A stretch of 39,115 nucleotides of DNA. It comes from an uncultured Anaerolineae bacterium. GTDB lineage: Bacteria > Chloroflexota > Anaerolineae > Promineifilales > Promineifilaceae. Shown here piece after piece: positions 24,171 through 32,825 of this stretch. The position numbers were made by a program, and so were the translations under genes. How positions within the stretch are numbered: position 1 is the first letter of the stretch; every line of letters starts with the position of its first letter. Under the pieces are notes generated by a model that was given only the letters and a program-made list of their open reading frames with translations, was not told the DNA's origin and did no database searches. Location of the stretch: assembly GCA_937949915.1 (NCBI GenBank), contig CALECP010000036.1:1-39115 (forward strand). Reading direction: 5' to 3'.

Positions 24171-26735
24171 ATGATTCAAGCAATAGCACCATTCCTCCTC
24201 ATATTTCCGATTGTCGGCGCACTGATCAACGGGTTCTTCGGCCGTCGCATCCAAAACACTGGCGGCCCCAACAAAGGGGAACTCGTCTCTGGCTGGATTG
24301 GCACCCTGATGTCATTCGCCGCTTTTGGCGTTGCCATCGCCCTTTTCCTCGCCCTCCGCAACGACTACGGCCCTCACATCGTCACGCTGTTTGATTGGTT
24401 TAATGTCGGTGATTTTCACGTCCCCTGGGAAATGCAAATCGACCGCCTTAGCTCCGTCATGCTGCTCGTCGTCACCGGTGTAGGGTCACTGATTCATATC
24501 TACGCCATCGGCTACATGCACGGTGACAAAAACTTCGCTCGCTTCTTTACCTACCTCAATCTGTTCATGTTCTTCATGTTGATTTTGGTTACAGGCAGCA
24601 GCTACCTCGTTTTGTTCGTCGGTTGGGAAGGGGTCGGTTTGGCTTCTTTCTTGCTCATCGGCTTCTGGTTTGACAAAAACCGCAAAATAGACGGCGTGTA
24701 CGAAGGTGTTCTCAATAGCAACGCCTCGCGCAAAGCGTTTGTCGCCAACCGTTTTGGCGACTTGTTTATGATTTTGGCGATGTCGCTCATGTTCTGGACG
24801 TTCGGGTCAATGCAGTTTGAGGAAGTCTTTGCGGCCGCCACTCACGGATTTGAGGCTGGAGATAAATCACTTCCTCTTATCCTCACATTGATCACCTTAT
24901 TCTTGCTCTTGGGGGCAACTGGTAAATCAGCCCAAATCCCATTTTTCGTCTGGCTGCCAGACGCGATGGCGGGACCAACTCCTGTTTCCGCGCTCATGCA
25001 CGCGGCGACGATGGTGACATCTGGCATTTACTTGCTAGTACGCAGCAACGTCCTGCTCGAAATTGTGCGCGAATCTGGGTATGAACTGTTCGGCTTGGTC
25101 ACGACCCCTGAACTGGTCGCCATGACGGGCGCGATTACCGCCCTGTACGCCGGACTGATTGCGATGACGCAATTCGACATTAAAAAAGTGCTGGCATACT
25201 CCACAGTCAGTCAGCTTGGCTTTATGATCGCGGCCGTCGGTATGGGTGCGTATGTCGCTGCCATGTTCCATTTGGTGACACACGCTTTCTTCAAAGCGTT
25301 GTTGTTCATGGGCGCAGGTAGTGTTATTCACGGCATGGAGCACGGGCATCATCATCTGCACGATCATGGGCATGGTCACGACGACCACCATGATCACGGC
25401 GAAGCAGACGGCCATCATGTGGTTGCGGCCGCCGTGCATGGACACCATGACGAGAGTAGCCATGATTCGGCCGTTGTCACTCACACGGCCGCAGCGCATG
25501 ACGATCACGCCGACCATCATGTAGAAGATGATTTTGACCCGCAAGATATGCGCTACATGGGCAACATCAAAAAGTATATGCCCTGGACAACGACTGTCTA
25601 CATCATCGGCGCACTCGCTTTGTCTGGTATCGTGCCATTCGCTGGCTTCTGGTCAAAAGACGAAATTTTGGCACATGCTTCCTTTAACTTTAATGGCGGC
25701 GATGGTGGCTGGATTTTCCGCGTCGTTACATGGCTATTGACGGCCGCAGCCATCTGCACCGCCTTCTACATGGGTCGCCAACTCAAGATGGTATTCTTCG
25801 GCCACGAACGGCACGAAGCCACCTACCACGCCAGCGAAAGCAACCGCCACATGGTCGCCCCGTTGGTTGTCCTCGCTGTTCTGTCCTTGCTCGGCGGCAT
25901 CCTCAACTTCCCGTACTTCAGCGAAGCTGACGCGACTGCATCACTCGGACATTACGCCGAACCGTATGAATCATGCGGCGACGGAAAGATTCGAGAATGC
26001 TTCAGTGGCGGTCACGGCGATAGTCATGGCGACGATGCACATGGCGACGCTGACACCCATGCGGCCGATGATTCGCACAGCGACGACGCACACGCCGAAG
26101 ATGCCGCACATGGCGACGACCATAGCGAAGCACACGATTACGGTATCAACCTTGCCCTTGAGCATTGGCTTGAACCCGCTTTACAATCATTTGAACTAAC
26201 AGAAGAACACATCGTTCATCTGCCCCATACGGCTCAGTCGGTACAATGGCGCGTGGCGATTCAATCGACCATCTTGGCCGTACTAGCGTTGTGCGCGTCG
26301 TTCTTCTTCGTCTATCGTGGCTTCAACAGCGAATCACGAAAAGCAGACGACATCGACCCGCTTTTCACTGTCCCAATCCTAAGCAGCTTCCTGACAGGTA
26401 TGCAGCGTCTGCCGCTAGATACGCTCTACATGGGCGTACTACGGCCGATCTTCAACGCCTTCTCATGGTTCTGTGGCATTATCCTCGATTGGGATTTCTA
26501 CCATGACTTTGTGCATGAACAATTGATTCGCGCCCCCTACCTCTGGTTCTCTGGCTTTGTGTCAAAGACGCTGGATCGTGGGTTGCTCGACGGCGGTCTC
26601 GTCTTAGGAGTTGGCAAACTTCTGCGCGGGTTCTCCGGTATTTACAAAAATTTTCAGTCAGGCTATGTGCGTAACTATGCGTTGGGGTTGTTCCTCGGCG
26701 TAGTTGGGCTTGTCCTGTACTTTATCCTTGGATAA
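24171..26735 (+). CDS. nuoL: NADH-quinone oxidoreductase subunit L with two His/Asp-rich insertions
   Basis: This distal proton-pumping subunit is related to Mrp antiporters. Core motifs are present: VGWEGVGLASFLLIGFW, GKSAQIPFFVWLPDAMAGPT (the key Lys), LMHAATMVTSGIYLLVR, HLVTHAFFKALLFMGAGSVI and GIVPFAGFWSKDEIL. At 854 residues it is about 200 longer than usual. One insert (about residues 386-455) sits in the loop after GSVIHGMEH and is extremely His-rich. A second (about 614-654) is an HGD/HAD/DDAH-rich stretch before the C-terminal lateral helix region. Both preserve frame and leave the flanking motifs intact. They may bind metal ions or tune surface charge; this is inference. Confidence 0.95.
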   Translation: MIQAIAPFLLIFPIVGALINGFFGRRIQNTGGPNKGELVSGWIGTLMSFAAFGVAIALFLALRNDYGPHIVTLFDWFNVGDFHVPWEMQIDRLSSVMLLVVTGVGSLIHIYAIGYMHGDKNFARFFTYLNLFMFFMLILVTGSSYLVLFVGWEGVGLASFLLIGFWFDKNRKIDGVYEGVLNSNASRKAFVANRFGDLFMILAMSLMFWTFGSMQFEEVFAAATHGFEAGDKSLPLILTLITLFLLLGATGKSAQIPFFVWLPDAMAGPTPVSALMHAATMVTSGIYLLVRSNVLLEIVRESGYELFGLVTTPELVAMTGAITALYAGLIAMTQFDIKKVLAYSTVSQLGFMIAAVGMGAYVAAMFHLVTHAFFKALLFMGAGSVIHGMEHGHHHLHDHGHGHDDHHDHGEADGHHVVAAAVHGHHDESSHDSAVVTHTAAAHDDHADHHVEDDFDPQDMRYMGNIKKYMPWTTTVYIIGALALSGIVPFAGFWSKDEILAHASFNFNGGDGGWIFRVVTWLLTAAAICTAFYMGRQLKMVFFGHERHEATYHASESNRHMVAPLVVLAVLSLLGGILNFPYFSEADATASLGHYAEPYESCGDGKIRECFSGGHGDSHGDDAHGDADTHAADDSHSDDAHAEDAAHGDDHSEAHDYGINLALEHWLEPALQSFELTEEHIVHLPHTAQSVQWRVAIQSTILAVLALCASFFFVYRGFNSESRKADDIDPLFTVPILSSFLTGMQRLPLDTLYMGVLRPIFNAFSWFCGIILDWDFYHDFVHEQLIRAPYLWFSGFVSKTLDRGLLDGGLVLGVGKLLRGFSGIYKNFQSGYVRNYALGLFLGVVGLVLYFILG

Positions 26736-26750
26736 TAGGAGTTAGGAAAG

Positions 26751-28421
26751 GTGGAGTTTAACGCAATTCTGACAATTTTGACCTTCTTGCCCGTTTTGGG
26801 TGCAATCGTGATCGGTGTGGTCGGCCGTGACGGTGAAAACGACGATCTAATCAAACGCATCGCCGTTCTCACAACGATCAGCACCTTTGTTGTCTCGCTC
26901 ATTGTCCTTGCTGGCTTCAGCACAGAACACCAGGGTATTCGTACCTTGCAGATGGTCGATAGATTCGAGTGGATTCCACAATGGGGCATCCAATACTTCA
27001 TGGGCATCGACGGCATCAGCATCCTCAATATCTTGCTCACAACATTCATTTCAATGTTGGCGATCAGTGGCTCATGGCCGCTCATCAGGCAAAACATCAA
27101 GCAGTATTACATCTTTATCTTACTGCTCGAAACAGGGATGCTCGGCGTTTTCCTCGCGCAAGATTTATTCTTGTTCTACGTGTTCTGGGAATTTACCCTC
27201 ATCCCGATGTACTTTCTCATCGGACTATGGGGTGGCAAACAGCGCGTTTACGCCTCGATCAAATTCTTCCTCTACACAATGGCTGGCTCGCTCCTCATGC
27301 TCGTCGCCATTTTGTACATGGGCATCCGTGCAGACACCTTTAACGTGCCAGACTTGATCGGCATACAGTGGGGTGGTGCGGAAGTGTGGTTGTTTGCTGG
27401 CTTTGCGATTGCATTTGCCGTCAAAGTGCCACTGTTCCCCTTCCATTCATGGCTACCGGACGCGCATACCCAAGCCCCCACACCTGGCTCTGTCATCTTG
27501 GCAGGTGTCTTGTTGAAAATGGGTACGTATGGCTTCATGCGCTTCAATCTGCCATTGTTCCCGAACGCCTCGGCCGAATTTGCCCCCTTCATCGCCGTGC
27601 TTGCCATTATCGGCATCATCTACGGTGCGATTGTGTCATTCGCCCAGACTGACGTGAAAAAGCTGGTTGCCTATTCGAGTGTCAGCCATCTTGGTTTCGT
27701 TATGCTCGGCATCTTCTCGCTCAATGACCAGGGGCTAGAGGGCGCGATTTTGCAAGGTGTCAATCACGGTCTCAGCTCTGGCGCACTGTTCTACATCGTC
27801 GGTATTGTGTACGAACAGCGACACACCCGCGAGATGAAAGATTTCGGTGGTCTCTGGATGGCGATGCCGATTTTCTCTGTCATTGCGCTGATTGTGACGC
27901 TCTCCAGTTTGGGCCTGCCCGGTCTCAATGGCTTCGTGGGCGAGTTCACGATTTTGCTTGGCTCGGCCGGATCAGTCCACTTGGGCGCAACGCCGTGGAT
28001 TTATACAGCGTTCGCAGCCAGTGGTGTCATCTTAGCCGCCATCTATCTGTTGTGGATGTTCCAGCGCGTTTTCCTTGGCCCGCTCGACAACCCAGAAAAT
28101 CAAAAACTCCGTGATGTCAATCGCGGCGAATTGGGCATTTTGCTGTCATTCCTCCTGTTCATCTTCTGGATCGGTATCGCACCGTCTGGCTTCTTTAATT
28201 TGACAGAAGCCTCTGTTCAGAATGTGGTCAGTATCGTTGACGAAGCGAATGGCACAACAGGCATGAGTGCCGACTTTTACAGTGCGTCCGGGCATGGTGA
28301 AGAAGCGGCACACGGCGACGACCACAGCACTGACGACGCACACAGCGCAGAGGGTGATGACGCACATGGCGCAGAAGATGATTCTCACAACGAAGGCGAA
28401 GCGGCCGGCGACGACCATTAA
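26751..28421 (+). CDS. nuoM: NADH-quinone oxidoreductase subunit M with His/Asp-rich tail
   Basis: This proton-pumping subunit of complex I is 556 residues long. Family motifs include FYVFWEFTLIPMYFLIGLWG (the conserved Glu), AVKVPLFPFHSWLPDAHTQA, KKLVAYSSVSHLGFVMLG and LPGLNGFVGEFTIL. Beyond the last helix, residues 512-556 form a polar tail of HGDD, DDAH and HNEGE units that resembles the second insert of NuoL. Start is GTG 26751, with AGGAG and AGGAA upstream. It is the last gene of the operon; nuoN, which commonly follows, is absent here. Confidence 0.95.
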   Translation: MEFNAILTILTFLPVLGAIVIGVVGRDGENDDLIKRIAVLTTISTFVVSLIVLAGFSTEHQGIRTLQMVDRFEWIPQWGIQYFMGIDGISILNILLTTFISMLAISGSWPLIRQNIKQYYIFILLLETGMLGVFLAQDLFLFYVFWEFTLIPMYFLIGLWGGKQRVYASIKFFLYTMAGSLLMLVAILYMGIRADTFNVPDLIGIQWGGAEVWLFAGFAIAFAVKVPLFPFHSWLPDAHTQAPTPGSVILAGVLLKMGTYGFMRFNLPLFPNASAEFAPFIAVLAIIGIIYGAIVSFAQTDVKKLVAYSSVSHLGFVMLGIFSLNDQGLEGAILQGVNHGLSSGALFYIVGIVYEQRHTREMKDFGGLWMAMPIFSVIALIVTLSSLGLPGLNGFVGEFTILLGSAGSVHLGATPWIYTAFAASGVILAAIYLLWMFQRVFLGPLDNPENQKLRDVNRGELGILLSFLLFIFWIGIAPSGFFNLTEASVQNVVSIVDEANGTTGMSADFYSASGHGEEAAHGDDHSTDDAHSAEGDDAHGAEDDSHNEGEAAGDDH

Positions 28422-28462
28422 CCGCACTGCTATCTACGACTACTAAATCAAAACGATATAAA

Positions 28463-28494
28463 AACGCCCCAATTGCCTAATTGGGGCGTTTTTT
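28463..28494. terminator. Bidirectional intrinsic terminator after nuoM
   Basis: Arms AACGCCCCAATT and AATTGGGGCGTT with a GCCT loop are followed by TTTT on the plus strand. Reading the minus strand, the hairpin is followed by a TTTTTATAT run. It therefore serves both nuoM and the convergent response regulator. Confidence 0.92.
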
Positions 28495-28509
28495 GTTAGA
28501 AGCGAACAG

Positions 28510-29175
28510 CTAATCCCATTCAATTTCAGGGGGTTCATATGGCTCAATGCCATTCATTAAAGCTAATACGATTAACTGCCCTCTCTGACTCACCCCTAAC
28601 TTGCCTAAGATAGCACTCATATGAACACGTGCTGTCCCCTCGGCTATGCACAAGCTTTGAGCAATAGCTGCATTGCTATGTCCACCAGCAACACGCCGTA
28701 ACACTTCAAATTCGCGGGTGGTGAGTTGTGAAAAAGGGGTCGGCCGATTGATCCATTTGAATACGCGACGGCCGTAGTATATTTCATCGGCACGGACTGC
28801 TCGAATCGCTTCGACCATGTAATCATGACCATCTACTTTAGATAAAAAGCCCGTTGCACCTAGCTTGAGGTAGTGGTCGATAAATTCGCGTCCCCAATAA
28901 CCACTATACATGACGATTTTTGGGCGTGTATTGCTTTTCGATAGCTTTTCAACTGTTTTCGGAGCATCATACTGTTCGCCCGGCATACGAATGTCCAGAA
29001 TTATCACATCTGGTTTCAGAAGCTCAGTCATCTTTACCACATCATCATGGCGTTGTACCGCTTCTATGACATTGAGGTCAGGCTTGTCTGCTAGCCACAT
29101 TCTCATTCCGGCGAGGACGGCCGGCTCGTCGTCTGCTAATAATACTCGTGTTGGTTGTATGGTTAAATTGCTCAT
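28510..29175 (-). CDS. LuxR/NarL-type response regulator, partner of the adjacent kinase
   Basis: This 221-residue two-component regulator has a receiver domain with RVLLADDEPAVLAGM, the phosphoacceptor Asp61 (VIILDIRMPG), Ser in VMYSGYWG and Lys in GFLSKVDG. Its C-terminal LuxR helix-turn-helix is LTTREFEVLRRVAGGHSNAA, then IAQSLCIAEGTARVHMSAIL. ATG 29175 is chosen because it precedes the receiver; an open frame reaches 29262 but would overlap the kinase gene. It lies eight bases after the kinase and is surely its cognate partner. By analogy with ComA it may activate the divergent peptide cluster; that target is inference. Confidence 0.92.
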   Translation of the reverse strand: MSNLTIQPTRVLLADDEPAVLAGMRMWLADKPDLNVIEAVQRHDDVVKMTELLKPDVIILDIRMPGEQYDAPKTVEKLSKSNTRPKIVMYSGYWGREFIDHYLKLGATGFLSKVDGHDYMVEAIRAVRADEIYYGRRVFKWINRPTPFSQLTTREFEVLRRVAGGHSNAAIAQSLCIAEGTARVHMSAILGKLGVSQRGQLIVLALMNGIEPYEPPEIEWD

Positions 29176-29183
29176 TGTTACTT

Positions 29184-31577
29184 TTACACACCTTTGCCTG
29201 TTCCAAGAGGCGTTATGATGCAAATACGAGTTCCTTCGCCGATAGTCGATTGAATTGTGCAATCGCCCCCGACAAGACGCGCCATCATTCGCATAATTCT
29301 TAATCCGAAATGTTTATTTCTTTGGGCTGAATCGACATCAAATCCAATCCCATTATCCTGTATCTTCAGTACCATCTGATCGCTGGAAATGATAATGTGA
29401 ATCATCGCATTTGTCGCTTGCGAATGCTTGACAACATTGCCCAAGGCTACCTGCATAATGCGAAATAGATTGAGCGTCGTTTCTTCATCCAAATGATTGT
29501 CTGTACCATCAAAGCGCATTCGTATCCTGAGGTTGGGCGTTTGGGCCGCGTATTGACGTGCAAGCGCACTGAGCGCGATCCTGAAACCAAGCGTTAATTC
29601 TGGCGGATAATTTTTATCGATTAACTGTCGTGCAATATCATCAATCCCTTCGAGTGATTCTTTGATCTGATTGATCTCAGTTGGTAGTTGCTCTTTGCTT
29701 GCGATCTTCAATATATCAAGGTCGCTGACCAGCAGAGCAAGGCGAGATAAAACGCTATTATGTAAATCGCTGGCGATCTCGCGCCGTACATCAGCGTCTT
29801 GTTTCAGTAGTTCTTCATTCAAATACATCACTTGTTGATTTGTTTCGATAATTTGTAGGATCAGGCTAGCGAGGTGAGAAACAGTGCCAAGCGCGATCAG
29901 ATCGCGGTTGTCAAAGATACTGCCTCCCTGTTTATGGCCGAGTATGATCAGCCCCAGTATTTCCTGCTCGTGGTGTAATGGGATGAGTAGTTTGTACTGG
30001 TCGGGCGAGAGCAATTGCTTTTCTTGCTCCGACATTTTGTGCGATAACGCGGATAAAAGCGCACTGTTGTCCTTTGGCTTTACTTGTGCCATCTGTCGAA
30101 AATAGGAAACGAGTGCGCCATTGTAATCAAGGGCTATGGTATCGTCATCAAGTCCGGTGGGTTGTACATAACGTAGGTTCGATTGTGAATCGAGTAGCAG
30201 GATTGCAGTTGAGGTGGCTTGGATCACCCCTTCTACGATTTCGGTGATCATACTGGCTAGCTTTTGTGGTGTGTATTCGGCCGTATGTGCCATTGTCTCG
30301 AACACATGACGCATTACCTCTGGCGACGTGTACCCGCCGCCGTAGAAGAACCGCTCGATCCACTTTTGCAGCCACTCTCTCAATGGATAAAATAATACTA
30401 GGACCACACCAACCAACAGCAAATCGATCTCAAAACTATCTACTTCACGCAACTGCCATTTGACTGTCAAATAAAGTGCGCCCAGCACGTTGCAGAGCAA
30501 AAAGATAGTCGCATTGCGTGTGATGAAGCGTTCCCATTTGACTAGATCGTATGAATGCATAACAAAAAAGTAGGTGAGTGGAATGAGGGCAAGGAATGAA
30601 TAAGTGATATGTTTTGCTATAAGTGGCTGACCGGTGATCAACTCTGGGATAAACGAAAAACAGATTGATGGCAAAATACCTATTGCTGCGCCCAGCAAAA
30701 ATTGGGCAGTTTGCTTTTGTTGTAATAATGTGTTTTTGTTGCGATATAGATGCACCAGCAATACGATAGGCACACATAGCCAAAAGATATATTGATAAGA
30801 AATAACTTCTGAAAATAGATTGATGAGAGAAGAAAGAAGTGGGTTACTCAAATCGTTGATACTGTCTTGATAGGTGACAAATATCCCTGATAGAAAATAA
30901 AACACGGTGCCTAGTGTTGCGCTAATATAGGCACTGAGTCGCAGATATTTCCACTTTCTCCCTTGAATTTTCTGGGGAAGATAATAATGAAAATGCAAAA
31001 TAACTGGACCTATCCAGAAAATAACAAGTGAATACAAATTACTGGTGAGAACACTCCAGCGCATAATCCGTAATGATGTTCCAAAGCCAAGCAACATGAT
31101 CGCAAGCAATTGGCAAAAATAAAAAAATGTGCGAGAGGGTTGCTCGATGCCTTTGAACAGCACAAACAATCCAATACCTGATGTCATGGCGGCTGCAATG
31201 ATTGGTAGCAACGACACCAACAACCATCCCAATGTTGGTTGCTGTGGTGATACGTGTATTATGCTCGCTAAACCATTCGGATTCTGTAAACCGATGGAAA
31301 CTGTTGGTAATGGGGTGCCTTCTTTATCCAAATAGATCAAATGTGGCGTAAAACGAATTTGTTCGTAAGGTATGTCATTAATTTCTATAATTGTCTTCCC
31401 CTTGATGATACTACTCTGTTCGTGTATCGCTTGACTGACAGTATGAATCACGCCACTCCCCTGATTCCAACGCAGCCCGACATGTGCATGGTTGATAATC
31501 TCAATCACACCGATTACGCACATGGCTATCACCAACAACGCATATAGATGTAGAACCGTTGCCCGAATTAAAGACAT
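29184..31577 (-). CDS. ComP-like polytopic sensor histidine kinase (HisKA_3 type)
   Basis: This membrane kinase has 797 residues. A first helix is followed by an extracytoplasmic region (about 37-115) with a PDZ-like piece (SIIKGKTIIEINDIPYEQI). An array of about eight to nine transmembrane helices then runs to residue 400, followed by a GAF-like domain (430-590). The dimerisation and phosphoacceptor helix has His606 (RREIASDLHNSVLSRL). A HATPase domain has the N box near 712 (QVALGNVVKHSQATNA), DNGIGFD and GEGTRI. The order PDZ-like segment, helix array and HisKA_3 kinase is that of Bacillus ComP, which senses a modified peptide. GGAG stands four bases before the ATG. The ligand may be the exported peptide encoded just upstream. 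Confidence 0.9.
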   Translation of the reverse strand: MSLIRATVLHLYALLVIAMCVIGVIEIINHAHVGLRWNQGSGVIHTVSQAIHEQSSIIKGKTIIEINDIPYEQIRFTPHLIYLDKEGTPLPTVSIGLQNPNGLASIIHVSPQQPTLGWLLVSLLPIIAAAMTSGIGLFVLFKGIEQPSRTFFYFCQLLAIMLLGFGTSLRIMRWSVLTSNLYSLVIFWIGPVILHFHYYLPQKIQGRKWKYLRLSAYISATLGTVFYFLSGIFVTYQDSINDLSNPLLSSLINLFSEVISYQYIFWLCVPIVLLVHLYRNKNTLLQQKQTAQFLLGAAIGILPSICFSFIPELITGQPLIAKHITYSFLALIPLTYFFVMHSYDLVKWERFITRNATIFLLCNVLGALYLTVKWQLREVDSFEIDLLLVGVVLVLFYPLREWLQKWIERFFYGGGYTSPEVMRHVFETMAHTAEYTPQKLASMITEIVEGVIQATSTAILLLDSQSNLRYVQPTGLDDDTIALDYNGALVSYFRQMAQVKPKDNSALLSALSHKMSEQEKQLLSPDQYKLLIPLHHEQEILGLIILGHKQGGSIFDNRDLIALGTVSHLASLILQIIETNQQVMYLNEELLKQDADVRREIASDLHNSVLSRLALLVSDLDILKIASKEQLPTEINQIKESLEGIDDIARQLIDKNYPPELTLGFRIALSALARQYAAQTPNLRIRMRFDGTDNHLDEETTLNLFRIMQVALGNVVKHSQATNAMIHIIISSDQMVLKIQDNGIGFDVDSAQRNKHFGLRIMRMMARLVGGDCTIQSTIGEGTRICIITPLGTGKGV

Positions 31578-31600
31578 TTTGCTCCAGTTATATCAAACAA

Positions 31601-31630
31601 TACCCAAAGGCTGGAATCAACCTTTGGGTA
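31601..31630 (-). terminator. Hairpin between the small peptide gene and the kinase (attenuator)
   Basis: TACCCAAAGG and CCTTTGGGTA form a perfect ten-base stem with a ten-base loop. On the minus strand it is followed by a short T-rich stretch (TTGTTT). A partial terminator here would give more peptide transcript than kinase transcript, as in many peptide-sensor operons. Confidence 0.55.
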
Positions 31631-31664
31631 AGTTTCAATTGTGATTTGTGCTCAAATCATTCCA

Positions 31665-31880
31665 TTATTGATTATAGACGAGTGCATCATCAAAATGACC
31701 GCATAGTGGAGGCCAGAACCAGCACCATGAGACAGGAAATGCGTGAGTTGTGTTGGTCGAGGTATCGGTTTCTGCTGCATAGAGGTTACTTGTTGGCATA
31801 AGCACCGTCAGCGTAAGTGTCAAAATCAAAACGGCGACCATAACTTTTGTTTTTAGCGGACTTAGGATATTAGTGTTCAT
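31665..31880 (-). CDS. Small exported Trp/Cys-rich peptide, candidate signal of the adjacent kinase
   Basis: This 71-residue product has a strong Sec signal peptide (basic N-region ending in K, then VMVAVLILTLTLTVLMP) with probable cleavage after NLYA. The mature part is 36 residues. It starts with a Thr/Asn-rich spacer and then SWCWFWPPLCGHF, with three Trp and two Cys in nine residues, ending DDALVYNQ. I start at ATG 31880 because GGAG lies six bases upstream; an earlier ATG at 31892 has no spaced ribosome binding site. It is encoded immediately upstream of the kinase in the same direction. I do not recognise the family. Candidate roles are an autoinducer, a bacteriocin or an immunity-type peptide. 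Confidence 0.75.
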   Translation of the reverse strand: MNTNILSPLKTKVMVAVLILTLTLTVLMPTSNLYAAETDTSTNTTHAFPVSWCWFWPPLCGHFDDALVYNQ

Positions 31881-31907
31881 AGTTGTCTCCATTCCTGTTC
31901 TTAATAG

Positions 31908-31913
31908 ATTATA
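31908..31913 (-). promoter_or_regulatory. -10 box of the peptide-kinase-regulator operon
   Basis: A consensus TATAAT on the minus strand lies 27 bases upstream of the peptide ATG. The -35 region is weak (CATACA at 16-base spacing), which suggests dependence on an activator. Confidence 0.5.
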
Positions 31914-32267
31914 TTTTTTGTGCGTATTGTGTATGTTGTTGGAAAACCCATCACAACAAACTTTATGTATATAGTGTATGGGGGCAGGCTAACTCCTACA
32001 ACACGCATCCGTTATAAGTTATCTATAACATTTAGCATAGATTATCTTCTGCAACTTATGTTTTTGTCTCCAATTTACTCTTATTTATGCGCTTTAGCAT
32101 AGTTTTTGAGGTGGGGGTGCATAGATCACTTCTGGTAATTGTGATGCTTTCACCATGCTAATTTGCTGAAAACAATAAGTGATTTGGTAGATGTGATAGA
32201 GGGGTGTAACCGACATAATCTGCAGTGTGTTCGGTAAATGACACAAATAAATCAAACGAGAAACCTT
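31914..32267. promoter_or_regulatory. AT-rich divergent control region of the peptide cluster
   Basis: About 350 bases without a supportable gene separate the signalling operon (minus) and the export/precursor operon (plus). A ten-base direct repeat, TTTAGCATAG, occurs at 32031-32040 and 32093-32102 and could be a binding site for the response regulator. CATAAT at 32214-32219 is a possible -10 box for the plus operon, without a clear -35 box. The base composition is clearly richer in A and T than the genes on the left. Confidence 0.45.
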
Positions 32268-32825
32268 ATGAGTGATTCATCAACCATTTTCCGCCAAGAG
32301 GCTGTTGATCGATACAATGAACGTCGAGAACAGCAGGTGCTACCAAGATATATTCGCCCAAAAATGTTTTTGTTTTTTTGGGTATTGGTTGGATTACTTG
32401 TCACAGGATTTTGTGCTGCTTGGTTTGCCCAATTACCTATTTATGTAACTGGACAGGGAATTGTGGTAGCGGCCGATGGCGAGATAGACATGCTTATCAT
32501 CACTCCCGCAAACACAGAACAGTTGACGGCCGATTATACGGTGTGGTTTACAGGCATTGACGCAGAACGACATGCCAGCGAGATACTAACAGTGGAAACG
32601 GCCGTCCAAAGCCCTTATACCATTCAATCTGCATATCCAAACTATGTTTCGATACTCTCCACAATGGTACAGCAACCTAGTCGGGTTGCCACCGCCACAT
32701 TCGATGATGCCAGCCTTGATGCCCTGTATCTCGGTAGCCAGCATCAGGTTGAGATCGAAGTTGGATCACAACGGTTGATCGCTATGGTGCCATTTATCGG
32801 CCGATTCGTTGGAGGACAATCATGA
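32268..32825 (+). CDS. Short HlyD-like membrane adaptor of the peptide exporter
   Basis: This 185-residue protein begins IFRQEAVDRYNERREQQVLP, a start typical of HlyD/NHLP secretion proteins. It has one transmembrane helix (FLFFWVLVGLLVTGFCAAWF) and then a small beta-rich part (YVTGQGIVVAADGEIDMLI...). It lacks the long coiled-coil hairpin and the paired lipoyl halves of full membrane-fusion proteins, so it is a reduced adaptor. ATG 32268 is preferred over 32238 because homologues begin just before the FRQEA block. Its TGA overlaps the exporter ATG (ATGA), so translation is coupled. The role as exporter partner is inferred from this. Confidence 0.72.
   Translation: MSDSSTIFRQEAVDRYNERREQQVLPRYIRPKMFLFFWVLVGLLVTGFCAAWFAQLPIYVTGQGIVVAADGEIDMLIITPANTEQLTADYTVWFTGIDAERHASEILTVETAVQSPYTIQSAYPNYVSILSTMVQQPSRVATATFDDASLDALYLGSQHQVEIEVGSQRLIAMVPFIGRFVGGQS

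Noticed and set aside
25328-25536. First NuoL His-rich stretch as a frameshift or assembly artefact
   Set aside because: The frame is kept, conserved motifs flank it at both ends, and similar segments recur in NuoM and CoxC.
28510-31577. Kinase and regulator as controllers of the nuo operon
   Set aside because: A bidirectional terminator separates them and they point toward nuo; the peptide gene upstream of the kinase and the divergent export genes make the peptide cluster the better target.
31920-32102. Small plus-strand frame of 60 residues in the divergent control region
   Set aside because: No ribosome binding site, no recognisable pattern, and it covers the likely promoter and repeat region.
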